Source of the DNA: Labilithrix luteola
Lineage (GTDB): Bacteria > Myxococcota_A > Polyangia > Polyangiales > Polyangiaceae
Assembly: GCA_026225435.1 (NCBI GenBank)
Contig: JAMFST010001465.1
Span: 1-8,507 of the forward strand
Direction of reading: 5' to 3'
DNA length: 8,507 nt
In this document: positions 1 through 5,784 of the stretch, piece after piece
Layout of the letters: each line of letters starts with the position of its first letter
Position numbering within the stretch: position 1 is the stretch's first letter
Program-made: the position numbers and the translations under genes
Notes under the pieces: model-generated
Database searches by the model: none
Seen by the model: the letters and a program-made list of their open reading frames with translations, nothing else
What the model was told of the DNA's origin: nothing

Positions 1-949
1 CCGCGCCGCCGTCCTCGGAGATGAACAGGTCCTCCATCGTCACCAGCTCGGTGATTGAGAAGCAGTCGTGCACCTCGGTGAGGCTGAGCTGCTCGCGCGG
101 CTTGGTGATGCCTGCCTCCTCGTAGGCGCGCTTGGCGGCTTTGCGTGTATTGCGCACATAAGAGCCGTCCCAGGAATTCGTCGTCGACTCGATGCCGGAG
201 CTGATGGAGATCTGGATCGCCTTGATGGTGACGAGGTCCTTCTTTCCGAGGGCACGGGCGATCTCCGGCGTCGTCACGATGGCGCAGGCCGATCCGTCGG
301 AGACGCCGCTGCAGTCGAAGAGGCCGAGCGGCTCGGCGATCATCGGCGCGTTGAGGATGGCCTCCATCTCCACCGCCTTACGAAAGTGCGCCTTGGGGCT
401 GAAGACGCCGTTCTGGTGGCTCTTCCAGGAGACGTGGGCGATGGCGCGCTTCAGCTCCTCCTTCGAGGTTCCGTAGCGCGCGCGATAACCGGCCGCGAGC
501 TGGGCAAAGCCGGCGGGCGCGGAGCCGAGCGGCAGCCACAGATCGTTCAGCGTCCCTTTGTACGGCGTAGGCAGGCCGCCGTAGCCGGTGTCCTTCAGCT
601 TCTCGGCGCCGATGGCGAGCGCGATGTCCACCGCGCCGGCAGCGACGGCGTAGGTCGCGGCCCGCAGCGCCTCGGTGCCGGTGGCGCACATGTTCTCCAC
701 GCGGGTCACCGGGATACCGTCGAGGCGCAGCGCGGTCGACGCGGGGATCGCCGAGTTGCCGACGTTCACGCTGTCCATCGCCGAGCCGTACCAGGCGGCC
801 TCGATCTGGCGACGCTCGATTCCGGCGTCAGCGAGCGCCTCCTCGAAGGCCTCGGCGAGGAGCCCCTCGGTCCCGGTGTCCCAGCGTTCGCCGAAGCGGG
901 TGCAGCCCATGCCGAGGATGGCCACCTTGTCGCGAATGCCCGTGGCCAT
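1..949 (-). CDS. SCP-x/SCP2-type thiolase (acetyl-CoA acetyltransferase family), C-terminus cut by window edge
   Basis: Thiolase-fold enzyme expected to cleave or condense acyl-CoA thioesters in the cytoplasm. The 316 visible residues begin MATGIRDKVAILGMG, typical of SCP-x/SCP2 thiolases. The nucleophile Cys88 sits in VENMCATGTEAL, and the HDCFS motif supplies His294. The remaining C-terminal part, normally about 80 residues with a second Cys or Gly-His motif, lies beyond base 1, so the gene is partial only because of the window. The ATG (949-947) shares one base with the TGA of the upstream gene (TGATG), and AAAGGAG at 963-957 lies 7 bases before it, so start and translational coupling are well supported. 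The partner upstream carries an HMG-CoA-synthase-like domain fused to DUF35, suggesting the two proteins form a complex. The substrate cannot be read from the sequence: acetoacetyl-CoA, a fatty acyl-CoA or a sterol side-chain CoA are all possible. A DUF35-dependent aldolase of the Ltp2 kind is an alternative, but the retained Cys88 favours true thiolase chemistry. Confidence 0.9.
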   Translation of the reverse strand, partial: MATGIRDKVAILGMGCTRFGERWDTGTEGLLAEAFEEALADAGIERRQIEAAWYGSAMDSVNVGNSAIPASTALRLDGIPVTRVENMCATGTEALRAATYAVAAGAVDIALAIGAEKLKDTGYGGLPTPYKGTLNDLWLPLGSAPAGFAQLAAGYRARYGTSKEELKRAIAHVSWKSHQNGVFSPKAHFRKAVEMEAILNAPMIAEPLGLFDCSGVSDGSACAIVTTPEIARALGKKDLVTIKAIQISISSGIESTTNSWDGSYVRNTRKAAKRAYEEAGITKPREQLSLTEVHDCFSITELVTMEDLFISEDGGA

Positions 950-2442
950 CAGGTGGCTCCTTTCGTCGTCGTCGCGACGCTCGCCGGCGTCATCTTCCAG
1001 AAGTAGCGATTGAGGCCGCGCACCTTGTCCGGCTCCTTGATGCGGAAGACCGTCTCGAGCTTCGTCCCCACCTCGATCCCTTCCGGCCCGACGTCGCAGA
1101 TCTCCATCAAGAGCCGGGCGCCGCTGGTGAACTGGGCGAAGCCGACGTAGAGCGGCGGCGCCGGGTGGTAGGAGAGCCAGTCGGCGGTGAAGGTGAGCAC
1201 CTGCGCCGGCTCCTCGGTGAGCGGGTGATCCTCGAACTGGGCCGCCTTGGCGTTGCACTCGGGGTTCACGCAGTACGCCAGCCGCGGGAACTGCACCGTG
1301 CCGCACGCCCGGCACTTGCCCGCGACGAATCCGGCGAGCTGGTGGCTCTCGCGGTGCTGCGTCGTCAGCGCCGCCTTGCCGCTCTTCTCCCCGCGCATTC
1401 CCCACTCGGGCTGGAGCTCACCGTAGAAGGTGGCCATGCGGAGGTACTCGCTGGTCGTCACGCCGGCGGCGAGCGACCCGCGGACGCCGCGACGCTTGCC
1501 GGCGACACCGGCGTTGCGCTCGGCGATGGCCGGCGTCGTCTCGAGGAGGATCGCCTCCGCCCCCTGGCCGAAGCCGACGACGAGGATCTTCTGCCCCGGC
1601 TTCGCGCTCTCGAGCGCCGCCGCGAGGAGCAGCAGCGGGTGCGCCGCGCCGGAGTAGCCGCACCCGTCGTCGAGCCCGTCGGTGATCGTCCCGCTGAAGC
1701 CGAGCTGCTTGCCGAGCGCGGCGCTCACGCCCTTCAGCGACGAGGCTAGGACCAGCGTGTCCACGTCTCCGATGGCGAGCTTCGCCTCGGCGAGCGCCGC
1801 GTTCACCGCCGGCGGGATCAGCTTGGCGAGCCCCTCGTCCCGGATCCAGCGCTCCTCCCAGAAGTAGTCGTGGTCCGTCCCGTTGGCGCGGAAGTGATCG
1901 ACGAACTGCGCCAGGTTCACCCCGGCGCCGAGGAGCCGAGCGATGACCCGCGAGCTCCCGAGCGAGAAGGCCGCCGCCGCCGCCCCGTAGACCATCTCCT
2001 GCGTGCTCGCCGGCTTCGCCTGCAGGCGGTCCGCGGCGACGACCACGCTCCCCTCTTCACGCGCCCGCAGCGCGCTGGCCAGGGCCGACACGCCGCCACG
2101 CTGCGAGCCGCCGACGTCGCTGGTGCGGACGCTCGCCGCGAGCCCGAGCGCCCCCGCGACGATCGCGCTGTTCTGCAGATCGGCGTAGGGGAGCGTCGTC
2201 GAGGCGACGGTGAGGCTCGTCACGCCCCCCCGCGCGGCGGACCCCGCAGGCCCGAGGCAGTCGCGCGCCGCCTCCACCGCCAAGGTGATCGCGTCCTCGT
2301 CCCAGCTGCAGAACGCGCGCGCCCCCTTGGCCAGCCCTTTCAAGGACGGCGCCATCCAGCGGTGCGCCGCGGCGATGGCCGTTCGCTCCAGACGCAACCG
2401 GGGAATGTACGCCCCCAGCTCGGTGATCCCGTGCTCGCTCAT
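949..2442 (-). CDS. HMG-CoA-synthase-like thiolase-fold protein fused to a DUF35 zinc-ribbon/OB-fold domain
   Basis: A 497-residue two-domain cytoplasmic protein. Residues about 5-330 match the HMG-CoA synthase/ketoacyl synthase III fold: ITELGAYIPRLRL at the N-terminus, WDEDAITLAVEAA near 48-59, and a late LLLLAAALESAKPG segment at 270-283. Residues about 365-485 are a DUF35 unit: a zinc ribbon with Cys377, Cys380, Cys391 and Cys396, then an OB-fold ending near RGLNRYFWKM. DUF35 proteins usually act as separate partners of thiolase-fold enzymes; in the archaeal thiolase/HMG-CoA synthase complex one bridges the two enzymes. Here it is fused. Against my memory of archaeal synthases (ADLEFACKAGT), the aligned segment is SDVGGSQRGGV, so the nucleophilic Cys is Gln114. 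The Glu, His and Asn positions also look replaced. It may therefore be a scaffold, a decarboxylase-like enzyme or a synthase with different chemistry. GAAGGAG at 2456-2450 lies 7 bases before the ATG. The thiolase follows with a one-base overlap. Confidence 0.85.
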   Translation of the reverse strand: MSEHGITELGAYIPRLRLERTAIAAAHRWMAPSLKGLAKGARAFCSWDEDAITLAVEAARDCLGPAGSAARGGVTSLTVASTTLPYADLQNSAIVAGALGLAASVRTSDVGGSQRGGVSALASALRAREEGSVVVAADRLQAKPASTQEMVYGAAAAAFSLGSSRVIARLLGAGVNLAQFVDHFRANGTDHDYFWEERWIRDEGLAKLIPPAVNAALAEAKLAIGDVDTLVLASSLKGVSAALGKQLGFSGTITDGLDDGCGYSGAAHPLLLLAAALESAKPGQKILVVGFGQGAEAILLETTPAIAERNAGVAGKRRGVRGSLAAGVTTSEYLRMATFYGELQPEWGMRGEKSGKAALTTQHRESHQLAGFVAGKCRACGTVQFPRLAYCVNPECNAKAAQFEDHPLTEEPAQVLTFTADWLSYHPAPPLYVGFAQFTSGARLLMEICDVGPEGIEVGTKLETVFRIKEPDKVRGLNRYFWKMTPASVATTTKGAT

Positions 2443-2471
2443 CTCGCCGCTCCTTCGTGTGCTTACGAAAG

Positions 2472-2485
2472 GTACAGCAGTGTAC
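2472..2485. promoter_or_regulatory. Small palindrome GTACA-N4-TGTAC upstream of the thiolase pair, possible operator
   Basis: The 60-base gap between the NHL lipoprotein gene and the HMG-CoA-synthase-like gene holds a perfect 5-bp inverted repeat with a 4-base spacer (GTACAGCAGTGTAC). It lies about 30 bases before the start codon at 2442. On the minus strand a weak TTGCTC / 17 bases / TACCTT promoter-like pair brackets it, which would place the palindrome in the spacer, a usual place for a repressor site. Acyl-CoA catabolic operons are often controlled by TetR-type repressors, but no regulator gene is in the window. The stem is short and no T-run follows, so it is a poor terminator. The promoter match is only 3 of 6 in each box. 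Confidence 0.3.
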
Positions 2486-2502
2486 GATAACGAGCAATCC
2501 GC

Positions 2503-4665
2503 TCAGTTCACCAGTGCCGCCGGCAGCGGAATCTTCGCCGTGGCCGAGTGCGGGCCGGTCGCGTCCAGCTCCAGCCCGAGGGTGATCTCCCTCCGCAGCG
2601 GCACGCACACGCGGTGCGTCGCCACGTCGCACACCACCATGTCGAGGTCGCCGATCAGCGTCGCCGCCGGCGCCTGCAACGGCTCGATGGCCACGTCGAG
2701 GCCCGACTTCACCGCGCCGCCGACCGTCTTCACGTCGTCGGGCACGCGCGCCAGCCCCTCGCTGGAGCGCCAGCGCACCTTGAGCGGCGCGTCCTCGTTC
2801 ACCCCGGTTCCAGCGGGCGCGTCCCAGATCAGGTGCACCACGCTCGCCCCCTTGCTGGCCACGTGGATCTCCGGCAGATCGATCTTCGGCGCGGCCGGCA
2901 GCTTCGGGTCGGCGGCGGCTGCCGCGACCGCGACCCCGTGCGTCGGCGGCTTCAACCCGGCCAGCGCCACCGGAGCCGCCGCGGCGCTCGCCATGGCGGC
3001 CGGCGCGCCCAGCGGAAGCGACGCGACGCGCGCGTGGTTGGTGTCCACCACGTAGAGCTTCCCGCCCTGCGCGAAGAGCCCGTTCGGCTCGAAGTACACC
3101 TGATGATCGCGCCCTCCTCCCAGCGTCTGCGTCTTGCCCGTGGCCGGGTCCACCACCTTCAGCTTCGAGTTGTACGTGTCGGCGACGTACAATTTGCCGC
3201 CCGCGAAGGCGACGCCGATGGGATGCTCGAAGCGCGCCGTCTCCACGTCGCCGTCGATGTCGCCGAAGACGAAGAGGTCCTTGCCGACCACGGTGCGCAC
3301 GGCGCGCGTCCCGAGGTCGATGTCGCGGATGCTCGAGGTCTCCGAGTCGGCCACGTAGAGGTGGTGATTGGGCGAGAGCGCCAGGCCGCTCGGCTGGGCG
3401 AAGCTCGCGCCTGCACCGACGCCGTCGCGTCGCCGTTCGTGTCCGTCACCGGCGAACGCGCTCACGGTGCCGCTCGTCGGATCGAAGAGCCCGATCTGGT
3501 GCGAGCCGGCCAGCGCGATGTACACCTTGCCCTGATCGACGGCGAGGTCCCACGGCGAGCGCAGCGCCACCTCGCGCGCCGGCATCGGATCGGCCTCGAG
3601 CCCCGAGCGCCCGATGCTCCCGGTCCCCGCCACCGTCGTCACGGTGTGCGCCTTGCGGTCGATGACGCGCAGCTCGTGGTTCTCGGTGTCGGCGACGTAC
3701 AGACGATCGCCCAGCTCGGCGAGCCCTTGCGGCTTGTGGAAGCTCGCGTCGCCATAGCCACCGTCGACCGCCCCTTCGAGCCCGGAGCCGACGACGTCCG
3801 CGATCTGCCCGTCCTTGCCGACGATCACCACGCGATCGTGCCCGCTGTCGGCGATGGCCATTCCACCGTCGGCGAGCGGGATCGCCTTGGTGGGAAAGAG
3901 CAGCGGCGTGTCGGCGGCGCGCTCGGGCGAGAGCCCGGCGACGTCGGTGGTCGCCAGCTCGTGCGCCGCGTCCCCTTCGTCGAGCGCATGCGCGACCACG
4001 CCCGAGAGCGTCGCGAACGTCGGCTCGCCCGAGCCCTTCCAGACGATGCGCCCCTCGGCGTCGAGCACGAACACCGTGGGCCAGCTGTCGACCTGCCAGC
4101 GGTTCCACACGGTCATGCTCCCGTCGACCGCGACCGGGTGGGTGATGCGGTACTGCTCCACCGCCGCGCGCAGGCGCTCGCGCTCCGTCTCGGCGTCGAA
4201 CTTGGGCGAGTGCACCCCGAGCACGACCACGTGATCGACGGCGAAGGTCTGCTCCACCTTGGCCAGCACCGGCAGCGTCTGCAGGCAGTTGATGCAGCAG
4301 CTCGTCCAGAAGTCGACGACGGTGACGTGCCCCTTGAGCGCGTCGCTGGCGAGCGGATGGTCCACGTTCAGCCACGAGGTCGCCCCGTCGATCGACGGCG
4401 CCGGCTTCCGATCCTTCGGTGCGATCCCCGCGACGCGGACGATGGCCGGATGCACTGCCCCGATTGGCGCCTCGCCAGGCGCCGGCTCGCTGGCGACCGA
4501 CGCGGCGTTGCGCACGGTCTCCGCTTCCTGGGCCGCGGGCGGCGGGTGGCGTTCACAACCCGCGAGAGCCGGCGCGGACAGAGCAGCGAGGAGCAACAAC
4601 AGCGGTCGATGCATGGGGGACGTACGCGGCATCATGCAACGGGGTTTCGTCCGCGTCCGGTGCAC
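2503..4665 (-). CDS. NHLRC2-like lipoprotein: thioredoxin-like domain plus six-bladed NHL propeller
   Basis: A 720-residue protein, probably anchored to the membrane as a lipoprotein on the periplasmic side. From the GTG start there is a basic n-region, a Leu/Ala-rich core and the lipobox ALAGC with Cys37. A Pro/Ala/Glu-rich linker follows. Residues about 90-230 are a TlpA/thioredoxin-like domain with WTSCCINC (Cys123, Cys124, Cys127) and the cis-proline of SWPT (Pro196). Six NHL-type strands then repeat as xLYVADTxNxxLxVID at about 267-282, 320-336, 379-395, 434-450, 490-506 and 535-550, enough for a six-bladed propeller. After an Ala/Pro-rich linker (about 552-594) a C-terminal beta-rich domain carries Cys679 and Cys687. 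This order, including CCINC, is that of NHLRC2, whose biochemical role is poorly known. Thiol-disulfide exchange is possible but unproven. The gene precedes the thiolase pair by 60 bases and diverges from the L,D-transpeptidase gene. An in-frame ATG at 4698 lacks a ribosome-binding site, and one at 4614 (MHRPLLLLL) would also give a good signal peptide. Confidence 0.88.
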   Translation of the reverse strand: MHRTRTKPRCMMPRTSPMHRPLLLLLAALSAPALAGCERHPPPAAQEAETVRNAASVASEPAPGEAPIGAVHPAIVRVAGIAPKDRKPAPSIDGATSWLNVDHPLASDALKGHVTVVDFWTSCCINCLQTLPVLAKVEQTFAVDHVVVLGVHSPKFDAETERERLRAAVEQYRITHPVAVDGSMTVWNRWQVDSWPTVFVLDAEGRIVWKGSGEPTFATLSGVVAHALDEGDAAHELATTDVAGLSPERAADTPLLFPTKAIPLADGGMAIADSGHDRVVIVGKDGQIADVVGSGLEGAVDGGYGDASFHKPQGLAELGDRLYVADTENHELRVIDRKAHTVTTVAGTGSIGRSGLEADPMPAREVALRSPWDLAVDQGKVYIALAGSHQIGLFDPTSGTVSAFAGDGHERRRDGVGAGASFAQPSGLALSPNHHLYVADSETSSIRDIDLGTRAVRTVVGKDLFVFGDIDGDVETARFEHPIGVAFAGGKLYVADTYNSKLKVVDPATGKTQTLGGGRDHQVYFEPNGLFAQGGKLYVVDTNHARVASLPLGAPAAMASAAAAPVALAGLKPPTHGVAVAAAAADPKLPAAPKIDLPEIHVASKGASVVHLIWDAPAGTGVNEDAPLKVRWRSSEGLARVPDDVKTVGGAVKSGLDVAIEPLQAPAATLIGDLDMVVCDVATHRVCVPLRREITLGLELDATGPHSATAKIPLPAALVN

Positions 4666-4670
4666 GATGA

Positions 4671-4676
4671 CCTCCC
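4671..4676 (-). promoter_or_regulatory. Shine-Dalgarno GGGAGG that selects the GTG start at 4665
   Basis: On the minus strand GGGAGG is followed by TCATC and then GTG (4665-4663), in frame with the NHLRC2-like lipoprotein. Neither in-frame ATG alternative (4698 or 4614) has a comparable site. The resulting N-terminus still leads into a normal lipoprotein signal, with a basic segment of about 20 residues before the hydrophobic core. Confidence 0.6.
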
Positions 4677-4777
4677 ATGGACGAGCTGCGATCCACATCG
4701 GGGATCCAGCTCACCCAGGTGTCGCCGTGTGAAGTCTCGTATTTCTCGATGAAAAACCATGTCGGAGCCGTGGTGCG
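4677..4777. other. Divergent intergenic region between the NHL lipoprotein and L,D-transpeptidase genes
   Basis: Together with its flanks, this roughly 130-base gap between the two start codons must hold promoters for both divergent genes. A locally A/T-richer patch at about 4739-4758 (TATTTCTCGATGAAAAACC) is the most likely place for promoter melting. I could not find a convincing pair of -35 and -10 boxes on either strand. No coding potential is evident here. Confidence 0.4.
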
Positions 4778-4800
4778 ATGTGTGCAAAAGGTCCACACAT
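4778..4800 (+). promoter_or_regulatory. Inverted repeat enclosing the ribosome-binding site and start codon of the L,D-transpeptidase gene
   Basis: ATGTGTG (4778-4784) and CACACAT (4794-4800) are perfect 7-bp inverted arms around a 9-base loop CAAAAGGTC. The loop contains the likely Shine-Dalgarno AAAAGG (4786-4791), and the 3' arm contains the first two bases of the ATG at 4799. In RNA this hairpin would hold the start codon in the stem. An alternative pairing, GCGATG (4775-4780) with CATCGC (4804-4809), competes with it. It could also be a DNA operator. The arms are seen directly; any regulatory role is inference. Confidence 0.4.
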
Positions 4801-5773
4801 GCGCATCGCTGCTCTCGCCATCGTCTCCTGCACCGCTCTCGCTTCGCTCGCCGGCCTGTCGGCGCTGAGCGGCTGCTCCTCGGCCCAGGACGCGACCAGC
4901 GCCGGTGACGGCGAGGACATCACGCGCGACACGAAGAAGGACGACGTCTGGATCTACAACGGCCTGCTGCCGCACCTGACCAGCGTGCACATCACCGCCA
5001 GCATCGCCGGTTCGACGGCGCGCGTGACCGGCTACGCCCCGGCCGACTGGGACGGCACGCTCCCCTTCTACGCGCAGTCGTCGCAGGACGATCAGGGGAC
5101 GCTCATCACGGTGGTCTACCCGATCGCCACGGCCGCCATCGGCACCAAGAACCCCGACGGCTCGCCCGTCGCCAACCGCCCCGGCACCTATCCGAACCTG
5201 ATCGTCACGCCGTTCAAGACCGAGGGGAGCCCGAGCGAGTGGGGCGGCTTCCCGTACATGGAATACAACCACGTCCACGAGGACGCGTTCCACGGCCCCA
5301 TCAGCTACCCGGTCGCCGAGCAGTGGCAGCTGCGTCGCGGCCCGGTGTCCCACGGCTGCAGCCGCATGCAGGGGGAGCACGCGGTGGAGCTGGCGAACCT
5401 CATCGGCATCAACATGCTGGAGAACCACTCCGCCAGCGAGCGCGTCACGGTGAACCTCACCGTCGACCTCATCACCGGCTACGACAAGACGCCGGACGGG
5501 AAGTACGTCGACGTCGACTACCCCATCACCGGCACCTGGGCGCGCCCGCCGTCGGCGCAGTCGACCGTGTGGCCGACCTGGAACGCCAACGACTACCCGC
5601 AGGTGGTCTGCCCGCTCAAGACGGGTCGCGCGCTGGACGAGAAGCACTGCCAGTACGAGCCGGCGAGCAAGCTCTCGGACATCGTCACCGTCGCCGAGGC
5701 CCAGGCTTCCCAGCCCGGGAGCAGCGGCGACGACGACAGCACCAGCGACGCGGGTGCCGACGCCGCCAACTGA
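4799..5773 (+). CDS. L,D-transpeptidase (YkuD-type) family lipoprotein
   Basis: A 324-residue lipoprotein: MRIAALAIVS starts a signal peptide that ends in the lipobox ALSGC with Cys26, so it should sit at the cell envelope. The YkuD catalytic signature is present: His165 in FHGPIS, then SHGCSRM with Ser184, His185, Gly186, nucleophile Cys187 and Arg189. Enzymes of this family make 3-3 peptidoglycan crosslinks or attach proteins to peptidoglycan; which one applies here cannot be told. The gap from His165 to Ser184 is 18 residues, slightly more than the 14-17 of the usual pattern. The region before the catalytic domain (about 45-95) has no motif I recognise. The last 20 residues are rich in Ser, Asp, Gly and Ala and probably disordered. 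Start: the ATG at 4799 has AAAAGG 7 bases upstream and gives a canonical signal peptide; an in-frame ATG at 4778 would add seven residues. The gene ends 6 bases before the convergent lipoprotein gene. Confidence 0.88.
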   Translation: MRIAALAIVSCTALASLAGLSALSGCSSAQDATSAGDGEDITRDTKKDDVWIYNGLLPHLTSVHITASIAGSTARVTGYAPADWDGTLPFYAQSSQDDQGTLITVVYPIATAAIGTKNPDGSPVANRPGTYPNLIVTPFKTEGSPSEWGGFPYMEYNHVHEDAFHGPISYPVAEQWQLRRGPVSHGCSRMQGEHAVELANLIGINMLENHSASERVTVNLTVDLITGYDKTPDGKYVDVDYPITGTWARPPSAQSTVWPTWNANDYPQVVCPLKTGRALDEKHCQYEPASKLSDIVTVAEAQASQPGSSGDDDSTSDAGADAAN

Positions 5774-5784
5774 CCAGGTTCAGT
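5769..5784. repeat. Short inverted repeat spanning the two convergent stop codons
   Basis: ACTGA (5769-5773) and TCAGT (5780-5784) are perfect 5-bp arms around CCAGGT. They contain the TGA of the L,D-transpeptidase gene and, on the other strand, the TGA of the facing lipoprotein gene. The stem is too weak and lacks a T-run, so it is not a convincing terminator. The two genes have no other space between them for one. Confidence 0.3.

Noticed and set aside
68..1006. A 312-codon open frame on the plus strand over the thiolase gene.
   Set aside because: The minus strand reads through to the window edge as a thiolase with its catalytic Cys and His, a Shine-Dalgarno and start-stop coupling. The plus-strand product is a shadow.
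2472..2485. Palindrome considered as a terminator for the NHL lipoprotein gene.
   Set aside because: The stem is only 5 bp with no T-run after it on the minus strand, so an operator is a better guess.
2548..4752. A 734-codon open frame on the plus strand, opposite the NHL lipoprotein gene.
   Set aside because: It mirrors the real gene, is Arg/His/Val-rich and of low complexity, and shows no domain, while the minus-strand protein has a signal peptide and clear Trx and NHL motifs. Long antisense open frames are usual in GC-rich genomes.
4786..4800. TCCACA-containing stretch considered as a DnaA box.
   Set aside because: Only six of the nine consensus bases match and there is no cluster or AT-rich unwinding region. 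The symmetry is better explained by the hairpin.
4553..5647. A 364-codon open frame on the minus strand over the L,D-transpeptidase gene.
   Set aside because: The plus-strand protein has a lipobox and the SHGCSRM motif. The antisense product is Arg/Val/Gly-rich without motifs and overlaps the NHL gene start.
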